From the NCBI GenBank assembly GCA_946965045.2, contig OX337228.1, positions 6,014,001 to 6,078,000 on the forward strand: a DNA stretch of 64,000 nucleotides, given 5' to 3'. The notes beneath the pieces are model-generated. The model made no database searches. It had not been told where the DNA came from and saw only the letters and a list, made by a program, of their open reading frames with translations. A program made the position numbers and the translations under genes. Every line of letters begins with the position of its first letter. Positions within the stretch are counted from its first letter, which is position 1. Shown here in pieces: positions 29,793-40,262 of the stretch. The DNA comes from Epithemia pelagica. Its lineage: Eukaryota > Bacillariophyta > Bacillariophyceae > Surirellales > Surirellaceae.

Positions 29793-32771
29793 TCAAGTGC
29801 CATTCGGCTCTATCGTCGTGTCCCGTTCGGGTGAAGGTGGTGCCAACACGTAGCGCTTGTCCCAATTCATGAACCCACGGCAATTTCTTGTGCCACAATG
29901 ACATGGGATTCGTTTTGATGGATCATATTCAAGGGGGAACTTGTAGTCATAACAAAGCTCGTCTCCTTCGCGAATATCCTTCTTGGCGTAAATGACAATG
30001 CGCTTGTTACCCTCGACCGTAATAATCTTCGTGTAGCAGTTCGGATCACAGCTGGCATTGATGAAACGGGCCACGTTTCCAAGCTTGGTCGCATCACAAA
30101 CTGTGTCCTTGTCAATTCGGAACATGTAGTCGCTTCCAATTTTTGCCCGTTCGTATTCCTTTTCTCGCTTCTCAGCTCGAATATTGCCAATGATTTCTCC
30201 CCGATATTCAACAATCAGATCACCCACACAAATGTCACTATCGGCAAACACTCCCCAGTTGTGAATACCGCTGCGGCCAAATCGAAGTTGCGATTCTCTG
30301 CTTGCCAACATGTCAAGGCCAAGTCCGGACAAATTCGAAACGCCTTTGATGATTCTTCGTTGTTTAGCTCTTGCGGCTCTATTTTCACTGGACTTATCAC
30401 CATGATCCGTCTCAAGTTTTCGACGAGCTTCTCGGATATTTCTAGGAATATCGGTCGCTTCGGAGGGGATGAAGCTCATGGGACGCCTCATGAGCCTCTG
30501 AGCATCAAAGGCAGCTTCGCGAGCACACGTGGGCTTGAAAACAGTGAGGTCCTCCTCGGGCTTGGCCAAAGCCTCAGTTATTTCCGCCGAATCATCTTTT
30601 TTATTCTCAGCCTTTTTCGCCTTTCGTCGGAGCCACTTTTTTAGTCCCTTGTCTTTTACTTTGACTCGTTTGATAGCAGTGGAAGACGGCAATGGTAACT
30701 TTGCAGCATCAAGAAGGCTTTCGCTATCCACAGCGAAATCCACAGCGTTGCAGGAGCTCACAGCCAATGACGCCATTCCAAAAAACTTGTTGGTGCTTTC
30801 AATGTCTTTCATCATAGCTTGTTTGCGTCTCTTTTTTGCCTGAGTTCGAAAAGCTTCCTCCAAATTCCTCGTGACCTGGCTTTGACAATGTTCACAGTCA
30901 CACATTCCCGCGCAACACGGAAGCTCAGGCGACAAATCAGGATCTTTAACGGAGGGCCAAGAGCAGGACTGCACACAAGACAAACACCAACGAGGTCCCG
31001 CATCCGTGTCATCCACTAGACATGACAAGTTTCTGCAGGTGATGAGTCTCTTTCCCGGTAGCCCACACCGATGGCATGTAACAGCCTTGTCGCATTCCGA
31101 TCCCTCTTCCTCTCTATGTTCCATTCTGTCGAGGCTCGCTGAGGTCGATCTATAGATCCCATTGTCATATGTGTAGTTGACAAATAAGTTGACGATAGAA
31201 TCCTGTGTGCTTTCTTCATCTCCGTGTTTTACGCTCCATCCCAGAACGATCAACTCCTCAATGGGGACAACATATTGAACACGGTTCTGTTGTCGGCATT
31301 GAAATACTTCGAATTTGGTATGATGAGGCAACCTGCCCGTCTTTGTCTGCTGAGGAAGAAAGAGTCGATTCAACGTCACCAATGCCAATGTCGTGGTGGC
31401 TGCGTCTGGTTGTTCTACCTTGACCACTTCACCAATCAATCCATGCGTACCAATGGCATAATCTTCCATGGAAGCATGGTTGCTATTTGATTCGTCATTC
31501 TGTGTATCGATACTAAAGTATTTGCCAGCAAGCCACCTCCAATTGGATACTTGCTGCTGGACCGAATCATTGCCGTCCCCCATATGCCGAATCTGTGCTT
31601 GCGAAGATGATGGCGTATTTCTTGGACGCTTGCGCGATGGTGTGTTATTGTTGTTGTTCCCTGTAGACAAACGCGTTGTATGATTAGGTCCCTGCTTAGC
31701 AGAAACAGGAGAAGCCTGATTGGTTTCACCATTTGTTTGAGTCTGCAAAGACTCCAGTTCCCCATTCGCCCCCGATTCCCCATTTTCAATTGTCCCCTGC
31801 TTCCCCTGCAACGGCCTTTTCTTAATTCCATTGCTTGTCGAATTATTGTTGTTTTGTTGAAAAAGTTTGGCTGGAACTCGTTTCTGAATCACCCATTGTA
31901 CGCTATTGCTTGTTGTGGTTCCTCCTCCCAGGTGGCCCCCCTTGGAACCAGGATGCAACAGACGCATCTTGACAACCACACGATCTTTGCCTCCTCGTAT
32001 ACGCAGCTCATTACGATAATTTCGACGAGCCTTGTCATTGGCAAGTTTGGTCACGTCTACATCTTGATCCACCCGGGTCAAAAAGGAAAAGTATTGAAGC
32101 ATGTCACGTTCAACCAAGAGTTCGACCTTCCACGGTTTACCAGGTTTTCGTTTCCAATAGTCGACAAGGGCAATCACCTCGCCTTCTAATACACGGCGTT
32201 GCTGTTGCTGATCATTGAGAATGTGCTTGGGAAAATGACATCGAATTCGTTTCCCCACCAAGGCCAAGCCATCGTCACGACCGGCAATTGGATCGACCCA
32301 CACACTCAAAAGCTTATCATTTGGCAAAATTGGTCGGCTCATACTTGCTGCAGTGGGTATACCTGGCTTTATTTCTTCCTTTTCGTGTGGTTGCTGTTTG
32401 ACAACATGGTTTCCTGAGGAATTGTGCCGAAGGGCGACGACGCATCCAACCTTGATGCGAAAGGGGCTAGGCCGTTTGCCAAGTTTCTTTGTTGTTGAAG
32501 CTCCATTGCTGTCCAGTTTAGTTTGTGGCATGGAGGTCACCGTTTTCGTGGAATCCTTTTGTGTTGTTCGATGTGGAGTGCTGTCCGCTGAGGGACGTTT
32601 CTTGATACTGCTGGGTTTGGATGGACGATTGGCAAGAGCCGTTGTGGACCGGTTCGCACTATTGTTGCCAGGATTGTCCTCGTCCTGGAAGCGCAGACTC
32701 CCACCATTGGCACGAGCCTTGGATGACGTGTTGCTGCTTGGCGGAGGTCCCTGTACGACCGTACTACTCAT
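29793..32771 (-). CDS. SET-domain histone methyltransferase, SET1/MLL (H3K4) type
   Basis: Single exon, 992 aa from the first ATG in frame. The N-terminal third is disordered (Ser/Asn/Arg-rich). Around residues 560-640 is a Cys-rich zinc region: CHRCGLPGKRLITC, then CLSC, and CAGMCDCEHC. The SET domain (about 825-950) has QLRFGRSGIHNWGVFA, VEYRGEIIGNIRAEKREKEYE, SDYMFRIDKDTVCDATKLGNVARFIN and CYDYKFPLE, followed by a post-SET CHCGTRNCRGFMN. The FGRSxIHxWGxFA, DYMFRxDxDTxxDATKxGNxARFIN and TYDYKFPLE-type strings are those of SET1/MLL enzymes, which methylate histone H3 Lys4. The usual NHSCxPNC reads NASCDPNC here, with Ala in place of His. Its 3' end converges with the HAT gene. Confidence 0.9.
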   Translation of the reverse strand: MSSTVVQGPPPSSNTSSKARANGGSLRFQDEDNPGNNSANRSTTALANRPSKPSSIKKRPSADSTPHRTTQKDSTKTVTSMPQTKLDSNGASTTKKLGKRPSPFRIKVGCVVALRHNSSGNHVVKQQPHEKEEIKPGIPTAASMSRPILPNDKLLSVWVDPIAGRDDGLALVGKRIRCHFPKHILNDQQQQRRVLEGEVIALVDYWKRKPGKPWKVELLVERDMLQYFSFLTRVDQDVDVTKLANDKARRNYRNELRIRGGKDRVVVKMRLLHPGSKGGHLGGGTTTSNSVQWVIQKRVPAKLFQQNNNNSTSNGIKKRPLQGKQGTIENGESGANGELESLQTQTNGETNQASPVSAKQGPNHTTRLSTGNNNNNTPSRKRPRNTPSSSQAQIRHMGDGNDSVQQQVSNWRWLAGKYFSIDTQNDESNSNHASMEDYAIGTHGLIGEVVKVEQPDAATTTLALVTLNRLFLPQQTKTGRLPHHTKFEVFQCRQQNRVQYVVPIEELIVLGWSVKHGDEESTQDSIVNLFVNYTYDNGIYRSTSASLDRMEHREEEGSECDKAVTCHRCGLPGKRLITCRNLSCLVDDTDAGPRWCLSCVQSCSWPSVKDPDLSPELPCCAGMCDCEHCQSQVTRNLEEAFRTQAKKRRKQAMMKDIESTNKFFGMASLAVSSCNAVDFAVDSESLLDAAKLPLPSSTAIKRVKVKDKGLKKWLRRKAKKAENKKDDSAEITEALAKPEEDLTVFKPTCAREAAFDAQRLMRRPMSFIPSEATDIPRNIREARRKLETDHGDKSSENRAARAKQRRIIKGVSNLSGLGLDMLASRESQLRFGRSGIHNWGVFADSDICVGDLIVEYRGEIIGNIRAEKREKEYERAKIGSDYMFRIDKDTVCDATKLGNVARFINASCDPNCYTKIITVEGNKRIVIYAKKDIREGDELCYDYKFPLEYDPSKRIPCHCGTRNCRGFMNWDKRYVLAPPSPERDTTIEPNGT

Positions 32772-33258
32772 GGTAGGACTTATTGTCGTAGTGTCGAACG
32801 ACCAATGCAGAAAGAAGGACACACGAATGGCGTCTTGTGTGTGTAATTCTCGAAGGCAGTTGGTTCGTGAGTCCCTTCCACCAGCGCTAATAGTGTCCTT
32901 CCAAAACAACCAACGGAATCAGAATACTAATGATGAAAGAGCAAGAACCATGAAGAGATCATGGCATGACAAAGACACGCTCCATGGTCAATCTCTGGGG
33001 TCAAAGGTAATTTTCTTTGTCGAAGAAGCAAGAGAACTGTTGTCAAAATCTTAGCGCCCTTAGCTTGAGTGCACTTTGAAAAAGCAAGACCACATCATGT
33101 CGTGACCGCGCGGTTGGACTATGGAGAGGTAAGCTTATATTCCTCTAGCTAGAGTAATCTACCTAGGATATGCAATGCTTTCGGATAACGATGACTTTAG
33201 TCTACGAAAAAGCCAGCAAAACACTCCGAAATGGATTTAGACAGCCGCCATTGAGTTT
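32772..33258. other. Intergenic region, no gene seen
   Basis: Upstream region of the SET gene and 3' flank of the rhomboid-like gene. A CTAGCTAGAG/CTACCTAGG-rich patch lies near 33147-33170. No coding frame recognised. Confidence 0.5.
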
Positions 33259-34500
33259 CTATACTTGTCGTTCGGCATTGTTGTTGTCAGTGGGTATCGC
33301 TTGAGTCTGACGTTCCAAGGCTTGCAATCGCGCAGCTCTGGTTTCGGCCGCCGTGTTTCCACTACTATTCATGTGGTTGTTGTTATTGTCGCCACTCGGA
33401 GCCGATCGTCGCGTTCGTGAGGACGACGAAGAACCTCCAGTTCCCAGTGTGCGGCCGGAAGAGGCCGGAAAACTGGGTTCCGCATTGGCAGTGTTGCTGC
33501 GAGTTCCCGTTCGGAATACGGATCCAGCTCGACTGCCACTGCTTGTGTCTCCATTCCTTCCTGTTGAAGTGCTGCTGGAGCCACCATTTCCCCCCAAGGT
33601 TGGTATAGACTGTATTGGGTACAGAAAAAAACCACGGGTTTACTGAGAATAAATAAAGAGGTTCACAAGGAGTTGATTCGTTTCCGTCTAGATACTTACA
33701 ATACCAGCAGAAGCGGCATCGTGCCAGGCATCACTGCCAGTTGCGGCATGGCTAGCAATCCAGCCCTCACGTCGTACATAGTTCGACAAAATTGTGTCCT
33801 CCCATTGTTTGGCCTTGGACTGGTTTAGTTTCAAAACTTTGTCCAAGTAGCCAAAGCCACCGGCGTACCCCACACCCATAGAAACCAAATAGGATAACGA
33901 AAAGTCTCCTCCCAACAGAGAAAAGAAAAAGAAGAGCACCAAGGGATAGTAAATCACCGGGACCGCAAAAAACAAAAAGGCTCTTTGGGTATTGCGTGGC
34001 GCTTGGACACATTCCATGGCAATAATGCCAAAAATAATCGTCCAAAGTCCATCCGCTGAGGAAAACAAGAAACTTTCATCAAATCCTCGTAGAAAGGAAA
34101 GTACAAAGCTGATCAAGACAAACCCAACATTTGTCAAGAGACCAATTGAAAGACACAACCAACCAAAGGCAGTAGACCCCAAGGACTGCTCCAAACGTCG
34201 TCCATGATCCGAGAAACTTAGAAAGGCAAAGATACAGGAGAATATTCTTGTATTGACCAACGGACTCAGCACAAGACGGTAGAACTCGAATCTCAGAACC
34301 ACATAATAGGGAATGGTCGCCAAGGCGAAATCCAAATTGATGAACCAACTAGTAAGATACGAAAGCGTCTGGATAGTAAGGATCGAGCGAGTCACCAACG
34401 GTGTGCGTTGCGCCCAGCCCTCATAGGCCGTGAGCATGGGGTTCGGAGGAGGTGGTTCATTGCTGCTGTTGTTGTTCGAAGAAGTCGTTGTGGGCAACAT
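33259..34500 (-). CDS. Rhomboid-like pseudoprotease membrane protein
   Basis: Exons 34500-33700 and 33609-33259 (90-nt GT-AG intron) give 383 aa. About six hydrophobic segments lie between residues 35 and 230. FEFYRLVLSPLVNTRIF and the following ...LEQSLGSTAFGWL resemble the WRL and L1-loop region of rhomboid/derlin-related proteins (UBAC2-like group). The catalytic Ser motif GxSG is not there: the equivalent segment reads ADGLWTIIFG, and the helix that should carry the catalytic His reads GYAGGFGYLD. It is therefore expected to be a non-proteolytic member, a group that often works in ER quality control. The C-terminal 120 residues are disordered, Ser/Gly/Asn/Arg-rich, ending in a short helical EhRAARLQALE-type stretch. 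The exact subgroup is uncertain. Confidence 0.78.
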
Positions 34501-34703
34501 GTCTTTTCGACGACAATGAAACCAATTCGCCGTGCGACCATTTTGCGAAAGATGAGCTATGCATAGTCTATGTCATCGCGCATTCCCCGCGCACTTCTCC
34601 GATCGATAGCGTGGGGAGAAGGTCCACCCGTTTTCAGTCACGCTGCTCATTGTCTCATTTCAAGTGTTAGGAGTAAGAAGGACCGTCAAGACTCAAGACG
34701 ACG

Positions 34704-37700
34704 ATGGAGGCAACCGGTGAGAGCAGTGTTCCCTTGTCCGCAGAGGAGAAAAAGCGAAAGCGTCTGTTGGCATGGAAGCGAAGGCAGGAGCAACAACAAC
34801 AAGCGCAACAGCAAAAAGCCAAGCCTAAAATATCTCTCTCACTGGCTCAGCCCAAGAAGAAGAAAAAAGTTGGTCCTAATGCCTCCAATCCAACCAAACA
34901 GATTAACCCTTTCGGCGTGGTTGAGAGAGAAGGTGAGGATATGGATGAGAGTCCAGCAATCGTTCGGAAGCGAAGCCGCCCTGAGGAACTTATGGAGGAG
35001 AAGTTACCCAAGCGTGCGAGGGGATCTAGGAGATGGGACAGTGTCCCCAAAGTCCCTGAAAAAGACGCTCTCGATCAGTTCATGGAAAAATTAGAGGCTG
35101 GCGCAGTGGGAACTGTCACTGTTAAAGATGGTAACACCCTAAGTGGAGATGGAACTTTATCGGTACACGTTGGCGCTTCTATGATGACGAAAAAATCGCC
35201 CACAGATTCACTCCGTATTGCTCCCCCGCCATCAAACAATGTGATTACAGCGAAGGAGGTTCTCCATGGTAGCAAAAAGACTGACGAGGCGACGGCCTCG
35301 ACCCCTGAGTACGGTCCAAAGGATTGGCTCAGTGATGCTGTTGATACGGATGACGAAGAACAAGAAGAGAAAGGACGGCGAGCTTTGATTGAGGCTTTGG
35401 CCGCTTCTTCCACAGCAACAGCCGTTGCTTCTGCTTCAGAAGGAGACGTGAATGATTCGCATCAGCCGGCCCAGTTGGCGGCGCAAGTCAAATCTGAAAA
35501 GAATCGTCGGAAACAAAGGTTGGAGGAACTGGAGCGACAAGCGGAAGAAGCCCGACAATCGGCACAAGCTGCAGCGGAACCAGAAGTTGGAAGGTATTAC
35601 AATGATGCTGTAGAAGAAGGAGTTATGGAAGAAGCTGAGCGGAACTTGGAAGCTGCGAAGGCCACTCCCGATGCCCTAACTGTTTTGGCCGAATTGAACA
35701 AGAAGAAAGAACTGAAAGCCGTTGATCATTCAAAGATTGATTACCTTCCGTTCCAGAAAAACCTGTACATCGTTCCCCGGTCCCTGGCATCGTTGACAAA
35801 TGATGAAGTTATTAGTCGCCGTGCCAAGCTCAAAGTGAGAGTGCGTGGACAAGGGTCCCCTGCTCCAGTATCGACTTTCGAAGAGTGTGGGCTTTCAGAA
35901 CGCATTTTATCAATTTTGTCGAAGCAGGGTATTACGACGCCCTATCCAGTTCAGGCGCAATGTATCCCCTGCGCCATGGCTGGACGTGACGTGATTGGGA
36001 TTGCAAAAACGGGCAGTGGGAAGACTCTGGCATATCTGCTGCCATTGCTGCGGCACATTTTGATTCAGCCGCCCTTAGAAGTTGGTGAATCTGGTCCAAT
36101 TGGTCTCATTGTCGCACCGGCCCGTGAACTCGCTTTTCAAATCAATTCGGTTTGCAAGACTTTTGCAAGACAACTTGGATTGAAGTAAGTACTCATTACA
36201 GCAATAGTCTTTATTGTGACGCCAGCAGCAGGTTGTTCCTCACTGCGTGTTGTATATATTTGCCCGGAATCAACAAGCGTGCTCTTGCGTGGTGCCGTTT
36301 CCATGGCTCAGAATGAAAGGCGCATAGAGGATGGATGTGTTTGTTTTCACTGAACTAACAAATTGTCTCTTTCTGTGTTTTTTCTTTACAGATCGACAGT
36401 TGTGTACGGCGGAGCAGGGGTGGCGGAGCAAATTGGTGATCTCAAAAGAGGGGCTCACATTGTCGTTGCAACTCCAGGCCGTCTGATTGATATCTTGACC
36501 ATGCAGTCAGGCAAGATTTTGAGCATGAAGCGCGTTACTTTTGTTGTTCTGGACGAAGCGGATCGAATGTATGATATGGGATTTGAGCCTCAGATTTCCG
36601 CCGTTCTTGGTGCGGTTCGTCCTGATCGACAGACGCTTTGCTTTTCCGCCACATTCCCAAAGGCTGTTGAAAGTCTTGCACGGAAATCTCTGAAGTATCC
36701 TGTCGAGGTGATTGTTGGTGGACGGTCCGTGGCATCAGATAGTGTGACGCAGTATGCGGAGCTTGTTGAGGAAGACGAAAAGTTCCTTCGCCTTTTACAA
36801 GTTTTGGGCGAAAATGTCGAAGGCACAGCAAAGTGCATTGTGTTCGTGGACACTCAGGTCCGCGCGGACAATCTGTTCTCGATGCTTGTTCGTAACGGAT
36901 ACCCTTCTTTGTCACTGCATGGTGGGAAGGAACAGGAGGACCGAGATTCGACAATATCTGATTTTAAGGGGAAAGATGGACCCAATGTTCTTGTTGCCAC
37001 AGGTGTGGCTGGACGCGGATTGGATGTTCCGTCGTGTTGCTGTGTAGTGAACTATTCTGCACCGAATCATCTTGAGGCGTACATCCATCAAGTGGGGAGA
37101 ACAGGGCGTGCTGGAAAATCGGGCGTCGCTTATACATTTGTCAGTTCCTCGGATGAAGAGAAGTATGCGCCTATTGTGACACGGGCATTGAGTGAAGCTG
37201 GCCAAGCTGAGAACATTTCTAGCGATCTCAAAAAGTTGTCGGACGACTTCAAAGCTAAGGTCGAGAAAGGTGAAGCCCGATACGCGGGATCCGGATTTAA
37301 AGGGAAAGGCTACAGCTACGACTCATCAGAGATGACCGAAGCTCAGCGCCTTGCGAAAGCGGAGAAGCGACAAGCTCTCATCGAAGCTGGGTTATTGGAT
37401 CCTGATGACGAAGACACCGATCTTCCGTCGCAGTCAGTTGCAACAGCCGAACCAACCAAGAAAGAAGTTGATCGTAAGGAAAAGCAGACTGAGAGCGGGC
37501 TCGAAATTCCGAAGAATCTGACTCCTGAGCTTCTGGCCTTACCAGGAATGAAGGAAGCGCTTCTACGGAAAGCTGGGATTGTCTCTTCTTCGGAAGGTGA
37601 AAAGCCCCAGAAGGGTGAAATGTCGATGGGACAGCCTCTCCGGCAATCTGATAATCACTGGTTACAAGACTTTGATATCAATGACTATCCACGCGAAGCA

Positions 37701-37967
37701 CGATGGAAGGTCACTCAGAAGGAGACCACTTCAAGAATGCAAGAGGAATTTAGAACTGCTGTCACTCTCAAGGGGTCCTACTTGCCTCCAGGCAAGGAAC
37801 CAGGACCCGGTGAACGTCGTTTGTACTTGCATTTGGAAGCCACGAGTGAGACTATTCTACGTAATGCCGTTCTCGAAATTCAACGTCTGCTGAACGAGGA
37901 GACACTCAAAGTTAGTGCCAAGGCTTCAGGAACCACCGGTTCCCACAGGTACAATGTCCTCGGCTAG
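34704..37967 (+). CDS. PRP5: Spliceosomal DEAD-box helicase PRP5/DDX46
   Basis: Exons are 34704-36184 and 36392-37967, with a 207-nt GT-AG intron joining GLK to STVVYGG; 1018 aa. PRP5 remodels U2 snRNP for branch-site binding during prespliceosome assembly. The N-terminal half has Lys/Arg-rich and Gln-rich stretches and an acidic DAVDTDDEEQEEK block, then the PRP5-specific DHSKIDYLPFQKNLYIVP segment. The helicase core has GITTPYPVQAQCIPCAMAGRDVIG, AKTGSGKT, APARELAFQI, TPGRLID, DEADRMYDMGF, FSATFP, LHGGKEQEDRD, ATGVAGRGLD and HQVGRTGRAG. DEADRMYDMGFEPQ rather than DPLD is usual for this group. The C-terminal part matches the DDX46 tail (a KH-like HLEATSETILRNA segment). Confidence 0.94.
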
Positions 37968-38143
37968 TATTTCGCTTGACATGCGCTCACATTCCTTGAT
38001 CATCGTTGGACCCGATTCCAACTCACACGTAATTCTGTAGTATGTATCTGGATTTGGTGATAAGGACTCTTAGAATAAAATCGTTTATACCCGGAAAACT
38101 TTTATCAAATCCCAAGCAAGCTAAAGCTCCTGGGCCACACCAG

Positions 38144-38657
38144 CTAATATTCTTGCAAAACCGACTTTGTCTTGGCCGCATCGTTGGCTATTGGTTCATT
38201 TTCCTGTTTTTGCTGTTGCTGGAACCATTCATCGCTCGTCCAAATAGCTGTATTTGTGCGGGTTGTTTGATGTAACTTGTTCAACTGATTTTGCTGTGCC
38301 AAGGAAACTCTAATAGTGCGAGAGAGCAATTCTGCACCATCCATGTTAAAGATAGCTTCACTGGCATCCTCTGGTTCGTCCATTTCGACAAACGCAAACC
38401 CTCTATGGGTACCAGCGACATAGTCCATTGGCTAAATGAGTTTCATAAAAGAAAGACTTATGGGTAAGGCCTTACTCCTCCATCGGATGCTCTCGGGGAA
38501 AATCAAAACACTAACATACCAGATAAACGTTGGATATGTTGCCAAAGGGCACAAAGGCTGCCCTTATCAAATCTTCATTTGCATTGTCAGGAATACCGCC
38601 AACATAAATAACTCTCTTAGAATTCAATGCCGAGGAGGTCGTAGCCGCAATGTCCAT
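38144..38657 (-). CDS. Single-RRM protein, cyclophilin E RRM-like
   Basis: Exons 38657-38520 and 38431-38144 (88-nt GT-AG intron) give 141 aa. One RRM fills residues 14-93: RNP2 is VIYVGG, and RNP1 is HRGFAFVEM. AFVPFGNISNVYLPMDYVAGTHRGFAFVE is joined across the intron. The sequence is close to the RRM at the front of cyclophilin E (PPIE/Cyp33), but no cyclophilin domain follows: the frame ends about 48 residues after the RRM with an Asn/Gln-rich tail. It may be a stand-alone RNA-binding factor. It is divergent with the repeat protein at 39090. Confidence 0.85.
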
Positions 38658-39089
38658 TGTGTTCAGTCTCCGATTTCGTTCTACGGCAGAATCCCATCGT
38701 AATCGTAAGATTACCTCGATTCTCTGTCGGGTTTTCCGGTCGCTTTTCTCTGCAAGCGCGAGCAAGCCACGTTTCGAGCGGGCCGGTGCAAGAGCTGTCC
38801 CGCGAGCCCAGAACCCTCACTTTTTATCTCGACCTGTCAGTCCACAATCGCGACGGTGCTCCTGGTTTTCCCGAAGACCACGAAACAATCCCGGCGCTTC
38901 AAGGACCTTGTCGATAATACAAGGAGACGACGAGAACACTGTGGTATCTTGTGAGTGACGGAGCAGTCGAAAAAGGTCTTCTTGGGTGTGCCCTAACAAA
39001 ATATCCAAGTCCTCTTTAGCCTGGCGGAAAACCATCAAGACTTGCGTCCTTCAAAAACGGAGAAAGAAAGAACCAAGGAATAACGAGAA
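38658..39089. promoter_or_regulatory. Divergent upstream region
   Basis: 432 bp between the starts of the RRM gene (minus) and the four-repeat protein gene (plus). No reading frame here looks real and no core element was identified. Confidence 0.4.
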
Positions 39090-40052
39090 ATGAGTGGCCA
39101 TCTGAAAGGTGTTGCTGTAAGCCGCTCGTCTGAGAGCCAGAAAGCGAGGCAATGCGAAGGAAGCGCCCGTCGTTCCCACGGAAACTCGAGGATTCTTTCC
39201 GAGATTCAAGTCCATTCAATGCGGAACCAAGTGGCATTGGAGGATCCCGATAATGCGAACTGCCGCCGCATTTCTTCAATTGGTCGAGGAAGACATGCGA
39301 CTTTGCCAGCATGGAAAACTAGAGAACTGAATTTGGCTCGTTCGACATTGGTGGAACCGGCTGGCGAGAACAATGCTACTCCTAGTAGTAGTACTTGGGG
39401 TTGCCACAACATCTCGTCCATTGGTCGAGGTAAGCATGCCACATTGCCAGCATGGAAGACCAGAGAACTCAATATTGCTGGCTCGACAACGGTAGATCCG
39501 TCTGCGGGAATAACAGGTCCAAGAGCTACAGAGGGCTGCCACAAGATTTCGTCCATTGGTCGAGGAAGACATGCAACCTTGCCAGCATGGAAGACCAGAG
39601 AACTCAACATAATTAGTTCGACGGTGGATCCGCCAGGGTCCATAAAAGACCCAAGCGCTACAGAGTACCGCGAGATTTCGTCCATTGGTCGAGGACGACA
39701 TGCAACCTTGCCAGCATGGAAAACTAGAGAACTTGATGAAGGTTCAGCACGTACTGGTAGTAGTGGCATCCATCGTTCCATGAGAGGTTCCGATACCGTA
39801 GCTGACGCTGTTGTTGATACATCCCCACCCAGTGCAAAGATACATTCTGAAGCCCAACATCGTAAACGGAAACGCCGTCCATTTGACGATGAGGACGAAA
39901 CGGGCGATAGTCGTCATTCGGAACAACGTCTGCCGAAAGCGTCTCATTCTCTGGTGGATCTCGATAATGGTTCCTCAAGAAAAGCCTCAATGCCTTCCCC
40001 ATTGCCTGGAAACCACAGCGTTGTGGACGACCACGTAATCGAAATTTTGTGA
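39090..40052 (+). CDS. Unknown protein with four copies of a 20-residue repeat
   Basis: Single exon, 320 aa. A 20-residue unit, ISSIGRG[RK]HATLPAWKTREL, occurs four times at residues 61-80, 108-127, 153-172 and 196-215 (DNA 39270-39734), spaced 47, 45 and 43 residues apart by Ser/Thr/Pro/Gly-rich linkers. The units differ by only one residue, in contrast to the linkers, so either selection or recent duplication keeps them alike. The N- and C-terminal parts are disordered; a basic KRKRR is present near residue 255. No signal peptide or membrane segment. I recognise no domain; the LPAW core suggests a short linear binding motif. Confidence 0.75.
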   Translation: MSGHLKGVAVSRSSESQKARQCEGSARRSHGNSRILSEIQVHSMRNQVALEDPDNANCRRISSIGRGRHATLPAWKTRELNLARSTLVEPAGENNATPSSSTWGCHNISSIGRGKHATLPAWKTRELNIAGSTTVDPSAGITGPRATEGCHKISSIGRGRHATLPAWKTRELNIISSTVDPPGSIKDPSATEYREISSIGRGRHATLPAWKTRELDEGSARTGSSGIHRSMRGSDTVADAVVDTSPPSAKIHSEAQHRKRKRRPFDDEDETGDSRHSEQRLPKASHSLVDLDNGSSRKASMPSPLPGNHSVVDDHVIEIL

Positions 40053-40262
40053 TGTTGGTTTTCCCAATTGCCACATGAACTCAAGTGAGTGGTAGTGCCA
40101 CAGCCTTGTAGCCACAGACAAAAGCAGCTTAGAAATCATAAAGAAAAAAGTCAGAATTTTTAGCTTGAATTATCGTAGTTTGCGTATATTCCCATTGGAT
40201 CTCTTGTTCTCACACGAGAGATCAAGGCGAGCTTTGGTGTTGCTGGGGAGGCAGAGAGCTTT

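Noticed and set aside
39270-39734. CRISPR-like array at the evenly spaced repeats
   Set aside because: The repeats are 60 bp, in frame, and code for a protein unit; this is a eukaryotic gene.
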